DNA of 64,000 nt from Thiemannella venezuelensis (GTDB taxonomy: Bacteria > Actinomycetota > Actinomycetes > Streptosporangiales > Streptosporangiaceae): NCBI RefSeq assembly GCF_014203605.1, contig NZ_JACHJJ010000002.1, forward strand, positions 310,001 to 374,000, in the 5' to 3' direction. This document shows positions 24,671 through 33,367 of the stretch, piece by piece (the first letter of the stretch is position 1; each line of letters opens with the position of its first letter). The notes under the pieces were generated by a model. That model searched no databases. It saw only the letters and a program-made list of their open reading frames with translations, and was not told the origin of the DNA. The position numbers were made by a program, and so were the translations under genes.

Positions 24671-26019
24671 CCTCCCCTCACGGCCCGGACGCCTCCCGTC
24701 CGCGGGACCACGATGACGCGGATCCGGCGACGGCGGGAAACGGCGCGACAGCGCCCGGCACGGCCGCCCCGGGCCTGCGGGCCGCGGGGTGGGCGCTGGC
24801 CGTCCTCGGCGCGGCCACCCTGGCGATCACGGCGTTCACCACGCCCTGGCGGGCGCTGCCGGAGCAGGCCCCGCCGGTCGCCCCGGACGCGGCCCGTGAC
24901 TTCACCGCGGAGCAGCTCGCCCGGTCCGCGGCGTTCGACGCCGTGGTCGGCCCGCCCGCTTACCTCTCCCTCGGCCTGACCCTGGTGACGGCCGGGGTGC
25001 TGGCGGCCACCCCGCTGGGCGCGAGGCTGCTCGGGCGGCTCAAGGGGCCGTGGTGGTTGCGGGTCCTGCTCGGTGTGCTCGCCGTCACGGTGGCCGTGGA
25101 ACTGCTGCGCTGGCCGCTGGGCATGTGGCAGGAGACCCATCTGCGCGACTACGGCCTGTCCGTGCAGACCTGGCCCGCCTGGGCGGCCGACCGGGTCAAG
25201 GGCATCGGGATCAGGACCGGGCTGACGGCGGTCATGGTGCTCGCCGTCGTCGCGCTCGCCCGGAGGGTCCAGCGCTGGTGGCTCCCGGCCGCGCTCGGCG
25301 CCTTCACGCTGACCGTGGCGGCCTCCTTCGCCTACCCGGTCCTGGTCGAGCCGGTCTTCAACGACTTCCGGCCGATGGCCGCCGGGCAGCTCCGCGACGA
25401 CCTGCTGGCCATGGCCGCCCGCGACGGGGTGCCGGTCGAGGACGTGCTCGTCGCCGACGCCTCCCGGCGCACGACGGCGCTCAACGCCTACGTCTCCGGG
25501 TTCGGGGCGACGCGCAGGATCGTGGTCTACGACACGCTGCTGCGCGCCCCGGCCGACGAGGTCGAACTGGTCGTGGCGCACGAGCTGGGCCACGCCGAGA
25601 GCGGCGACGTGCTCTACGGCACGCTGGTCGGCGGCCTGGGCGCGGCCTGCGGGGCCTGCCTGCTGTACCTCGTCTCCTCCGCGCGCACCGTCCGGCGCCG
25701 CAGCGGCGTCCCGTCACTCGCCGACCCGCGGGCGGCCGGCCTGATCATGGGTCTGGTGAGCCTGGCCACGGGGCTCTCCGGCCCGGTGCAGAACCTGGTG
25801 AGCAGGCAGGTCGAGGCCCGCGCCGACGTGCACGCGCTGGACCTGACCCGCGACCCGGCCACGTTCGCCGCCATGCAGAAGCGGCTGGCGATCTCCAACA
25901 TCTCCGATCTATCGCCAGATATCGTTGAATATGTACTTTATGCCTCGCATCCCTCGATACCGGAGCGCATCGCCCTGGCGCGCTCCTGGGCCGCGCTGAA
26001 CGGCCTGCCGGAGCCGTGA
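24667..26019 (+). CDS. M48-family (Ste24/CAAX-type) membrane metallopeptidase
   Basis: The 450-residue protein has an acidic N-terminus, several membrane helices (about 37-57, 95-117, 130-150, 190-230) and the zinc motif VVAHELGHAESGD at about 307-315 with the later EARADVHAL supplying the third ligand. Family members degrade or process membrane proteins. TTG 24667 overlaps the previous stop and has GGAAGGAG upstream; a much longer open frame runs further upstream through other genes and is not credible. Its TGA overlaps the GTG of the mannosyltransferase gene. Confidence 0.87.
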   Translation: MTSPHGPDASRPRDHDDADPATAGNGATAPGTAAPGLRAAGWALAVLGAATLAITAFTTPWRALPEQAPPVAPDAARDFTAEQLARSAAFDAVVGPPAYLSLGLTLVTAGVLAATPLGARLLGRLKGPWWLRVLLGVLAVTVAVELLRWPLGMWQETHLRDYGLSVQTWPAWAADRVKGIGIRTGLTAVMVLAVVALARRVQRWWLPAALGAFTLTVAASFAYPVLVEPVFNDFRPMAAGQLRDDLLAMAARDGVPVEDVLVADASRRTTALNAYVSGFGATRRIVVYDTLLRAPADEVELVVAHELGHAESGDVLYGTLVGGLGAACGACLLYLVSSARTVRRRSGVPSLADPRAAGLIMGLVSLATGLSGPVQNLVSRQVEARADVHALDLTRDPATFAAMQKRLAISNISDLSPDIVEYVLYASHPSIPERIALARSWAALNGLPEP

Positions 26020-27155
26020 AGCGCACACTGATCGTCACCAACGACTTCCCGCCCCGTCCGGGGGGCATCCAGTCGTTCGTCCACGGCCTCGCCGGCCGCC
26101 TGCCCCCGGACTCCGTGACGGTCTACGCTCCCGCCTGGCGCGGCTGCGAGGATTTCGACGCCCGCCTGCCGTACCCCGTCGTGCGCCACCCCACCTCCCT
26201 GATGCTCCCCGTCCGCGCGGTCGCCCGCCGGGCCGCCGCCCTGGTCGCGGAGCTCGGCTGCGAGACGGTGGTGTTCGGCGCGGCGGCCCCGCTCGGCCTG
26301 CTCGCGCCGGAGATGCGCGCCGCCGGGGCGCGGCGCGTCGTCATGCTCACCCACGGCCACGAGGCCTCCTGGGCCCGGGTCCCGGTCGCCCGGCGGCTGC
26401 TGGCCAGGATCGGCGGGCACGCGGACGTGGTCACCTACCTCGGGGAGTACACGCGGCGGCTGCTGGCCACGGTGATCCCCGAGGAGAAGCTGGTACGGCT
26501 CACGCCCGGCGTGGACACCGAGCTGTTCTCCCCGGAGGCGGACCGCGGAGCGGAGGGCACGCCGGCCGTCGCCGGAGGGATCGGCGCCGGGCCGGTGGTC
26601 GTCTGCGTCTCCAGGCTCGTGCCGCGCAAGGGGCAGGACACACTGATCCGCGCCTGGCCCCGGGTGCTGCGGGCGATACCGGAGGCCCGGCTGCTGCTGG
26701 TCGGCGGCGGGCCGTACCGGCGGAGGCTGGAGCGCCTGGCGGGCTCGCTCGGACTGGGCCCGGCGGTCCTGCTGACCGGTTCGGTGGACGCCGCCGACCT
26801 GCCCCGTTACTTCGCCCTCGGCGACGTGTTCGCGATGCCGTGCCGCAGCCGGCTGGGCGGGATCGACGTCGAGGGGCTCGGCATCGTCTACCTGGAGGCG
26901 GCGGCCAGCGGGCTGCCGGTGCTGGCCGGCGCCTCGGGCGGGGCGCCCGACGCGGTGCTGCCCGGTGAGACCGGCCTCGTCGTGGACGGCGCCTCACCCG
27001 AGGCGGTGGCCGGCGCCCTGGTCGAGCTGCTCGCCGACCCGGCCCGCGCCCGCGCGATGGGGGAGCGCGGGCGGGAGTGGGTCACCAGGGAGTGGGGCTG
27101 GGACCGGGTCGCCGCCCGCTTCACCGAACTGCTCGAACCCGCCCAGACCCCGTGA
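26016..27155 (+). CDS. pimB: GT4 glycosyltransferase, PimB-like phosphatidyl-inositol mannosyltransferase
   Basis: The 379-residue GT-B enzyme has an N-terminal acceptor domain (TNDFPPRPGGIQSFVH), HGHEASW, VVCVSRLVPRKGQDTLI and the nucleotide-sugar EX7E motif in EGLGIVYLEAAASG. It resembles PimB' (Rv2188c), which adds the second mannose to PIM1 at the inner face of the membrane. Location beside a RipC-like gene and a FadD15-like gene supports this. Overlap GTGA with the M48 gene indicates coupling. Another GDP- or UDP-sugar donor cannot be ruled out. Confidence 0.82.
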   Translation: MKRTLIVTNDFPPRPGGIQSFVHGLAGRLPPDSVTVYAPAWRGCEDFDARLPYPVVRHPTSLMLPVRAVARRAAALVAELGCETVVFGAAAPLGLLAPEMRAAGARRVVMLTHGHEASWARVPVARRLLARIGGHADVVTYLGEYTRRLLATVIPEEKLVRLTPGVDTELFSPEADRGAEGTPAVAGGIGAGPVVVCVSRLVPRKGQDTLIRAWPRVLRAIPEARLLLVGGGPYRRRLERLAGSLGLGPAVLLTGSVDAADLPRYFALGDVFAMPCRSRLGGIDVEGLGIVYLEAAASGLPVLAGASGGAPDAVLPGETGLVVDGASPEAVAGALVELLADPARARAMGERGREWVTREWGWDRVAARFTELLEPAQTP

Positions 27156-27167
27156 GCCCGCCGGCGG

Positions 27168-28961
27168 TCAGCTGTACAGGTCGTCGATGTGCTTGGCGAA
27201 GTCGCGCATCACGAGGTTGCGCTTGACCTTCAGGGTCGGGGTGAGGTGGCCGCTCTCCTCGGTGATGTCGATGTCGAGGACCGCGAACTTCTTGATCTGC
27301 TCGGCCTTGGAGACGGTCTTGTTGGCGTCGTCCACGGCCTTCTGCACCTCGGCGAGGATCAGCGGGTCGGCGCTGAGCTCGGCGAGGGTGGCCGAGGCCC
27401 GGCCGTTGGACGCCTTCCACTGCTCCAGCGCCTCCGGGTCGAGGGTGACGATCGCGGCCACGAAGGGCCTGTCGTCGCCGACCACCATCGCCTGGCTGAC
27501 CAGGGGGTGGGCGCGGATGCGGTCCTCCATCGGGGCCGGGGCGACGTTCTTGCCCGCGGCGGTGACGAGGATCTCCTTCTTCCGGCCGGTGATCCTCACG
27601 TAGCCGTCGGCGTCGATCTCGCCGATGTCACCGGTGTGGAACCAGCCGTCGGCGTCGACCGCCTCGGCGGTGGCCTTGTCGTTGTTCCAGTAGCCGTCGA
27701 AGATGTGGCGGCCCTTGACCAGGATCTCACCGTCCTCGCCGATGCCGACCGTGACGCCGGGGAACGGCTTGCCGACGGTGCCGATCTTGTTGGCGCCGGG
27801 CAGGTTGACCGTGGAGGGGGCGGAGGTCTCGGTCAGGCCCCAGCCCTCGACGATCTCGATGCCCACGCCCCGGAAGAAGTGGCCGAGCCGCTCGCCCAGG
27901 GCCGAGCCGCCGCAGATCGCGGCCGAGAGGTTGCCGCCGGTGGCCTCGCGCAGCTTGCCGTAGACCAGCCTGTCGAACAGGGCGTGCTTGAGCTTGAGGC
28001 CGAGGCCGGCGCCGCCGGACGACTCCGCCTTGCTCCACGCGATCGCCGCGTCCGCCGCGGCGTGGAAGATCTTGGCCTTGCCACCGGCCGCGGCCTTCTG
28101 CTCGGCGCCGTTGTAGACCTTCTCGAACACGCGCGGCACGCCCAGCAGGAACGACGGCTTGAACGCCTGAAGGTCGGGGGCGACGTTCTTCATGTTCGGG
28201 GTGTGGCCGAGGACCGTGCCGGTCTCGATCAGCACCACCTGGATGATGCGGGCGAAGACGTGCGCCAGGGGGAGGAACAGCAGCACGGAGCGGTCGTGGA
28301 CGGTGAACAGCCGCTCCAGCGGGCCGTTCGCCACGTTCCTGGCGGTGAACAGCAGGTTGTCGTGGGTCAGCCGGCAGCCCTTGGGCAGGCCGGTGGTGCC
28401 GGAGGTGTAGACGATCGTGGCCAGGTCGGCGACGCCGCGCCCGGTCCTGCGCCCGGTCAGCGTCTCGTCGGAGACCTCCGCGCCGTCCGCGGCCAGCTCC
28501 TCCAGGGCGCCGCCCTCGATGCACCAGACGTGCTTCAGCTCGCCGAGCTCGGGCAGGACCTCGCGGACGGTCTCCTCGTGGGACTCCAGCTCCACGAAGA
28601 CGGCCTTGGCGCCGCTGTCGGAGATGATCCACTTGACCTGGTCGGCGGAGGAGGTCTCGTAGATCGGCACGCTGACCGCGCCCGCCGCCAGGATCGCGTA
28701 GTCGGCGACCGTCCACTCGTAGCGGGTGCGCGACATCAGGGCCACCCGGTCACCGGCCTCGATCCCCGCGGCGACCAGGCCCTTGGCCACGGCGGCGACC
28801 TGATCGCGGAACTCGCGCGCGGTGACGGCGATCCAGTCCTTGCCGACCTTGCGGCGCAGGGCGATCGCACCCGGCTCCTGCTCGGCGCGCTGGAACACCG
28901 TGTCGGTCAGGTTGGCGGAGGCGGGGACATCCACCAGCACGGGGACGCTGTACTCGCGCAC
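27168..28961 (-). CDS. fadD15: Long-chain fatty-acid-CoA ligase (FadD15-like)
   Basis: The 597-residue AMP-forming enzyme activates long-chain fatty acids to acyl-CoA. The P-loop-like motif TIVYTSGTTGLPKGC lies at about 190, the A5 motif is GWGLTETS, and WFHTGDIGEID with GRKKEILVTAAGKN marks the hinge and C-terminal domain. The length is typical. GTG 28961 has AGGAG at good spacing. It converges on the mannosyltransferase gene with only 12 bp between stops. The pairing with PIM synthesis and a downstream acyltransferase suggests envelope lipid supply, by inference. Confidence 0.92.
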   Translation of the reverse strand: MREYSVPVLVDVPASANLTDTVFQRAEQEPGAIALRRKVGKDWIAVTAREFRDQVAAVAKGLVAAGIEAGDRVALMSRTRYEWTVADYAILAAGAVSVPIYETSSADQVKWIISDSGAKAVFVELESHEETVREVLPELGELKHVWCIEGGALEELAADGAEVSDETLTGRRTGRGVADLATIVYTSGTTGLPKGCRLTHDNLLFTARNVANGPLERLFTVHDRSVLLFLPLAHVFARIIQVVLIETGTVLGHTPNMKNVAPDLQAFKPSFLLGVPRVFEKVYNGAEQKAAAGGKAKIFHAAADAAIAWSKAESSGGAGLGLKLKHALFDRLVYGKLREATGGNLSAAICGGSALGERLGHFFRGVGIEIVEGWGLTETSAPSTVNLPGANKIGTVGKPFPGVTVGIGEDGEILVKGRHIFDGYWNNDKATAEAVDADGWFHTGDIGEIDADGYVRITGRKKEILVTAAGKNVAPAPMEDRIRAHPLVSQAMVVGDDRPFVAAIVTLDPEALEQWKASNGRASATLAELSADPLILAEVQKAVDDANKTVSKAEQIKKFAVLDIDITEESGHLTPTLKVKRNLVMRDFAKHIDDLYS

Positions 28962-29161
28962 GGGATCACTCCTGAGAACGCACGGATCGATGGGATGCCT
29001 GGAAGCTACCGCGATAAGTTACGCGTGGGTAGATTCGTCACTCAGGCGTTATGAAGGGCGTTTTCACGTTATCAGTCCCGCCATGCGGGACCGGCTGACG
29101 TGCGTCGCCCTGGCGATATGCCGCATCTCACACGCTATCGGAGTCCCGCTGGGCGGACGGT

Positions 29162-29167
29162 TAGGAT
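29162..29167 (+). promoter_or_regulatory. -10 element TAGGAT for a leaderless start at 29175
   Basis: TAGGAT ends 7 nt before ATG 29175. It overlaps the alternative ATG 29166, favouring 29175. Confidence 0.5.
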
Positions 29168-29174
29168 GTCCGGC

Positions 29175-29942
29175 ATGCGGGTTCATGTCGTCAGCGATGT
29201 GCACGGGAGAGCAGACGCCCTGGCCCGCGCGGGTGAGGGCGCCGACGCGCTGGTCTGCCTGGGCGACCTGATCCTGTTCGTCGACTACGACGACCACTCG
29301 CAGGGCATCTTCGCCGAGCTGTTCGGGACGGAGCGGGCCGCGGAGTTCATCGCGCTGCGCACCGCCAAACGGTTCGACGAGGCCCGCGCCATGTCGGCCG
29401 CGCTCTGGGCGTCGCTGGACGGCGACCCGCGCGACCACATCGAGCGCTCCGTCCGCCGCCAGTACGGCGAGATCTTCGCCGCGATGCCCACGCCCGCCTA
29501 CCTCACCCCCGGCAACGTGGACCTGCCGCGCTACTGGCCCGAGTACGTCCGGCCCGGTCACCGCGTGCTGGACGGGGAGACCGCCGAGATCGGCGGCCTG
29601 CGGTTCGGGTTCGTCGGGGGCGGGCTGCGCACGCCGTACCGGACGCCGAACGAGATCGACGACGAGGAGTTCGCCCGCAAGGTGGAGGCGGTCGGCGAGG
29701 TGGACGTGCTCTGCTGCCACATCCCGCCGGCCGTCCCCGAGCTCCTCTACGACGTGGTCGCCCGCCGCTTCGAGCGCGGCAGCGAGGCCACGCTGGAGGC
29801 GATCAGGCGGACCCAGCCGCGCTACGCCCTCTTCGGCCACGTGCACCAGCCGCTGGCCGCCCGCACCAGGATCGGCAGGACGGAGTGCCTCAACGTGGGC
29901 CACTTCCGCGGCCGGGGAGTGCCCTTCGCGCTCGAGTGGTGA
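29175..29942 (+). CDS. Calcineurin-like metallophosphoesterase
   Basis: The 255-residue cytoplasmic protein has the metal-binding blocks of the family: VVSDVHGRADAL (DxH), LVCLGDLILF (GD), LTPGNVDLP (GNxD in place of GNHD), CCHIPPA (H) and FGHVHQPL (GHxH). It would hydrolyse a phosphoester, substrate unknown. The asparagine-valine in GNVD is a small departure from GNHE/D. It is followed by the SRPBCC gene after 132 bp. No signal peptide. Confidence 0.87.
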   Translation: MRVHVVSDVHGRADALARAGEGADALVCLGDLILFVDYDDHSQGIFAELFGTERAAEFIALRTAKRFDEARAMSAALWASLDGDPRDHIERSVRRQYGEIFAAMPTPAYLTPGNVDLPRYWPEYVRPGHRVLDGETAEIGGLRFGFVGGGLRTPYRTPNEIDDEEFARKVEAVGEVDVLCCHIPPAVPELLYDVVARRFERGSEATLEAIRRTQPRYALFGHVHQPLAARTRIGRTECLNVGHFRGRGVPFALEW

Positions 29943-30062
29943 GCCGCCCGGCGGCGCCGGGGCCGTACCCGGGCGGTGCCCGGGACCCGGCGGGCACCGC
30001 GGACGAGTGGATCTCCGCGATCGAGTGGCGAGCCGGGCGTTCGCCCGGAAACCATGAGCGAG

Positions 30063-30068
30063 TACCGT
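30063..30068 (+). promoter_or_regulatory. -10 element TACCGT for a leaderless start at 30075
   Basis: TACCGT ends 6 nt before ATG 30075, which lacks a Shine-Dalgarno sequence. Confidence 0.5.
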
Positions 30069-30074
30069 AAGCCC

Positions 30075-30512
30075 ATGGCTGATCGCACCACCTCCAGCAT
30101 CACGATCGGCGCGGGCCGGTCGACCATCATGACGGTGATCGCCGACTTCGCCTCGTACCCCGAGTGGGCGGGCCAGGTGAAGTCCGCCCAGGTCCTCTCC
30201 ACCGGGCAGGACGGCCGCCCGGAGCAGGTCAGGTTCGTCCTGGACGCGGGCGTGATCAGTGACGAGTACACCCTCGCCTACACCTGGAACGGCGACGAGT
30301 CCGTCGCGTGGGCCGTCGCCGAGGCCGGGAAGATGGTCTCCGGCCTCACCGGCAGCTACCGCCTGGCCGAGACGGGCGGCGGCACCGAGGTCACCTACGA
30401 GCTCGCCGTCGACCTCAAGGTCCCGATGATCGGCATGATCAAGCGGAAGGCGGAGAAGGTCATCATCGACACGGCCCTGAAGGGACTGAAGAAGCGCGTC
30501 GAGGCCGCGTGA
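30075..30512 (+). CDS. SRPBCC-fold lipid/ligand-binding protein (Rv2185c-like)
   Basis: The 145-residue protein has the START/Bet v1-like pattern of polyketide-cyclase or CoQ10-type proteins: DFASYPEWAGQVKSAQVL near residue 28 and SGLTGSYRLAETGGGTEVTYE. Such proteins bind hydrophobic ligands in a deep cavity and have no fixed catalytic residues. It opens a run with the ArsA-like ATPase, CxxC protein and glucokinase. The set resembles Rv2185c-Rv2183c next to fadD15 in mycobacteria, so a lipid carrier role is plausible. Confidence 0.85.
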   Translation: MADRTTSSITIGAGRSTIMTVIADFASYPEWAGQVKSAQVLSTGQDGRPEQVRFVLDAGVISDEYTLAYTWNGDESVAWAVAEAGKMVSGLTGSYRLAETGGGTEVTYELAVDLKVPMIGMIKRKAEKVIIDTALKGLKKRVEAA

Positions 30513-30642
30513 CCGGGCGCGGAGCGGCGGGCGCCCCGGGCGGTACGGCGGACGGCGCGGTGGACGGCGCAGCGGACGGCGCGGCCGGACACCGCGCGCG
30601 GGCGGCCTCCCCGGCCGCCCCGGATGTCGCCGGGGAGGCGCG

Positions 30643-31812
30643 GTGAGCCGGATCCTGCTGTTCACGGGCAAGGGCGGGGTCGGCAAGACGACCGCGGCGG
30701 CGGCCACCGCCGTGCGCGCCGCCCGCTCCGGACTCAAGACGCTGGTGGTCTCCACCGACACCGCGCACTCGCTGGCCGACGCCCTCGGGACGGCGGCCGC
30801 CGGCGGCCCGGCCGAGATCGCGCCCGGCCTCCACCTGCACCAGGTCGACGCCCAGCGCTCGCTGGAGCGCCACTGGGGCGAGCTGCGCGACTACGCCAGA
30901 GGGGTCTTCGCGGAGCTGGGCCTGGACGAGGTCACCGCCGAGGAGATCACCGTGCTGCCCGGCGCGGAGGAGGTCATCGCCCTGCTGGAGCTGCGCGAGC
31001 AGGCCCGCGCCGGGCGCTGGGACGTGATCGTCGTCGACTGCGCGCCCACCGCCGAGACGCTCCGGCTGCTCGCCCTGCCCGAGGCCCTCGACTGGCACGT
31101 CAACCGGCTGCTCCCGGTCGGCAGGCGGCTGCTGCGCACCCTCGCCCCGCTGGTCCGCAGGGTGGCGATGGTCAGCGTCCCCGACGACCACGTGGTCGGC
31201 GCGGGGGAGCGCCTCCACCGCGGCCTGATGGAGGTCCGCGAGCTGCTCACCGGCCCCGGCGCCAGCGTCCGGCTGGTGCTCACCCCCGAGGCCGTCGTGC
31301 TCGCCGAGGCCCGCCGCACGCTCACCTCCCTGAGCCTGTACGGCTACCGCGTGGACGCGGTGGTCGCCAACCGGGTCTTCCCCTCCGGGGGCGCCGACCT
31401 GTGGCGGGAGAGATGGGTGGCGGCCCAGGCCGCGCACCTGGCCGAGGTCGCGGAGTCCTTCGCCCCGCTGCCCGTGCACACCGTCCCCTACCTGGACGCC
31501 GAGCCGGTCGGCCTGGACGCCCTCGCCCGCGTCGCCGAGGACATGTACGGCGGGGCCGACCCCTTCGCCCCGCCCGCCGTGGAGCCGCCGCTGAGGATCA
31601 CCCCCGAGGGGGAGCTGCTCCTGGCGCTCCCGCTCGCCGAGAAGGGCGAGGTGGACCTGGCGAGGAAGGGCGACGAGCTGATCGTCACGCTGGGCCCCTA
31701 CCGCCGGGTCCTGGCCCTGCCCGCCGCGCTGGCCCGCCGGAGCGTGCGCGAGGCCGCGCTCTCGGACGGCCTTCTCCGGGTACGGTTCGATTCTGGAGGG
31801 CCAGATGACTGA
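30643..31812 (+). CDS. ArsA/GET3-like P-loop ATPase
   Basis: The 389-residue protein has one SIMIBI ATPase half (residues 1-300): deviant Walker A GKGGVGKTT at residue 9, the A' region STDTAHSLADALG and VVDCAPTAETLRLLALPE. It ends in an Hsp20-like beta domain (PLRITPEGELLLALPL to the C-terminus), a known ArsA C-terminal fusion. Arsenite cysteines are not evident, and no arsB or arsR is nearby, so arsenic efflux is unlikely. A chaperone-like targeting role is inferred. GTG 30643 has GGGGAGG. It overlaps the next gene by 8 bp. Confidence 0.86.
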   Translation: MSRILLFTGKGGVGKTTAAAATAVRAARSGLKTLVVSTDTAHSLADALGTAAAGGPAEIAPGLHLHQVDAQRSLERHWGELRDYARGVFAELGLDEVTAEEITVLPGAEEVIALLELREQARAGRWDVIVVDCAPTAETLRLLALPEALDWHVNRLLPVGRRLLRTLAPLVRRVAMVSVPDDHVVGAGERLHRGLMEVRELLTGPGASVRLVLTPEAVVLAEARRTLTSLSLYGYRVDAVVANRVFPSGGADLWRERWVAAQAAHLAEVAESFAPLPVHTVPYLDAEPVGLDALARVAEDMYGGADPFAPPAVEPPLRITPEGELLLALPLAEKGEVDLARKGDELIVTLGPYRRVLALPAALARRSVREAALSDGLLRVRFDSGGPDD

Positions 31813-32323
31813 GAACAGTGACAACACCCGAGACGACATTCCCGGCGGCGCCCCGGGCGGCACCGGCGGCGCCTCCGGAGGGCGGTCATCCCGCGACGGG
31901 GATCGCGGCGGCAGGGATCCGCTCGGAAGCGCGGCCGAGGAGGCGTTCAAGCTCTTCGAGACGATCCAGCGGAAGGCGACGAGGGAGCTGCGCAAGAACC
32001 TGATCAAGGGCACCATGACCGGGTTCGGCAGCGCCTTCTCGGGCGGCGGGCGCGGCGGCGGCCGGGACGTGTGGGAGGAGGCGGTCTCCGAGCACGACGA
32101 GTACATCTGCCGGGCCTGCCCCGTCTGCCGGGCCATGGCGGCGCAGCGCGAGTCGGGCGGGCAGGTGGCCGACCACCTGATGCAGGCGGGGACCGAGCTG
32201 TTCGCCGCGCTCAAGTCGGCGGTCGACGCGCTCAACCGGCCTCCGCAGGGGCAGCGGGCACGCGAGCGCGGCGGGCCGGGATCGCGAGAGGATACCCCCG
32301 TGGAGCACATCGACCTGGGGTGA
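31805..32323 (+). CDS. Conserved actinobacterial CxxC protein of unknown function
   Basis: The 172-residue protein has a Gly/Asp/Arg-rich disordered N-terminus (about 1-40), an amphipathic helix (EEAFKLFETIQRKATREL), a Gly-rich stretch and a Cys pair in YICRACPVCRAM, then a helix AGTELFAALKSAVDALN. The CxACPxC spacing could bind zinc. It matches the position of Rv2183c. Overlap with the ATPase gene suggests the two act together. I do not know a function. Confidence 0.75.
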   Translation: MTENSDNTRDDIPGGAPGGTGGASGGRSSRDGDRGGRDPLGSAAEEAFKLFETIQRKATRELRKNLIKGTMTGFGSAFSGGGRGGGRDVWEEAVSEHDEYICRACPVCRAMAAQRESGGQVADHLMQAGTELFAALKSAVDALNRPPQGQRARERGGPGSREDTPVEHIDLG

Positions 32324-32345
32324 GCCCAGGGGGAGAGGACGGAAG

Positions 32346-33290
32346 ATGGCGCTGACCATCGGCGTTGACATCGGCGGGACCAAGGTCGCGGCGGGCGTCG
32401 TGGACGAGGAGGGGCGGATCGTCGAGCACCGCCTGCGTCGTACCCCGGCCGAGAGCCCGGAACGGGTCGCCGACACGATCGGCGAGGTGGTCGGCGAGCT
32501 GGCCCGGGGGAGACGGATCGAGGCCGTCGGCCTCGGTGCGGCGGGTTTCGTCGACGAGACCCGCTCGGTCGTGCGGTTCGCGCCCAACCTCGCCTGGCGC
32601 GAGGAGCCGCTGCAGAAGAAGGTCGCCGACCTCGTCGGCCTGCCCGTCGTGGTGGAGAACGACGCCAACGCGATGGCATGGGGCGAGGCGAGGTTCGGCG
32701 CCGGGCGCGGCGAGAGCCACGTCGTGTGCGTGACCGTCGGCACCGGCATCGGCGGCGGCATCGTGTTCGACGGCTCCCTGTACCGGGGCCGCTGGGGCAT
32801 GGGCGCCGAGCTCGGGCACATGCAGGCGGTGCCCGGGGGGCGTCCCTGCGGGTGCGGCAACCTCGGCTGCTGGGAGCGGTACGCCAGCGGCAGCGCCCTG
32901 GTCGCCGAGGCCAGGCTGATCGCGCAGGCCGAGCCGGCGCGGGCGGCCAGGCTGCTGGAGATCGCCGGCGGCTCGCCCGCCGACATCGAGGGGCCGGAGG
33001 TGACCGAGGCCGCCCGGGAGGGCGACCCGGCCGCGCTGGCCGCCTTCGGTTCGATGGCCGACTGGATCGGCCAGGGACTGAGCGATCTCGCCTCGATCCT
33101 CGACCCCGGCTGCTTCATCCTCGGCGGCGGGGTCTCGCGCGCGGCCGACCTCTGGATCGACCGGGTCCGCGAGTCCTTCGCCGCAAGGCTGACCGGGCGG
33201 GGGCACCGCCCGCTGGCCGAGATCCGCCTGGCCGAGCTGGGCGCCTCCGCCGGAGTGGTCGGCGCGGCGGACCTCGCCCGCAGGCGCTGA
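32346..33290 (+). CDS. glk: ROK-family glucokinase
   Basis: The 314-residue enzyme phosphorylates glucose with ATP (or polyphosphate in some relatives). It has the N-terminal phosphate motif IGVDIGGTKVAAGVV, ENDANAMAWGEARFG, VTVGTGIGGGIV, ELGHMQAV with the catalytic/zinc His, and the ROK zinc knot CGCGNLGCWE. The start follows GGGGGAGAGG. It is the fifth gene of the SRPBCC-ArsA-CxxC run. Streptomycete glkA, which mediates carbon catabolite repression, has similar neighbours, so this may be the ortholog. Confidence 0.92.
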   Translation: MALTIGVDIGGTKVAAGVVDEEGRIVEHRLRRTPAESPERVADTIGEVVGELARGRRIEAVGLGAAGFVDETRSVVRFAPNLAWREEPLQKKVADLVGLPVVVENDANAMAWGEARFGAGRGESHVVCVTVGTGIGGGIVFDGSLYRGRWGMGAELGHMQAVPGGRPCGCGNLGCWERYASGSALVAEARLIAQAEPARAARLLEIAGGSPADIEGPEVTEAAREGDPAALAAFGSMADWIGQGLSDLASILDPGCFILGGGVSRAADLWIDRVRESFAARLTGRGHRPLAEIRLAELGASAGVVGAADLARRR

Positions 33291-33367
33291 CGGCTGCCGG
33301 ATTCCTCTCGCCCGGCGGGCGCCGGTCCGGTTACGCTCACCTCACGCGCCGTCCTTGCGAGGTCCAT

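Noticed and set aside
23233-26019. A 928-codon open frame running through the NlpC/P60, peptidase and M48 genes.
   Set aside because: Only its last 450 codons match a protein family (M48); the rest is out of frame over two clear genes and a terminator.
30643-31812. Arsenite efflux ATPase.
   Set aside because: Single ATPase half, Hsp20-like tail, no arsenic-binding cysteines seen and no ars genes nearby.
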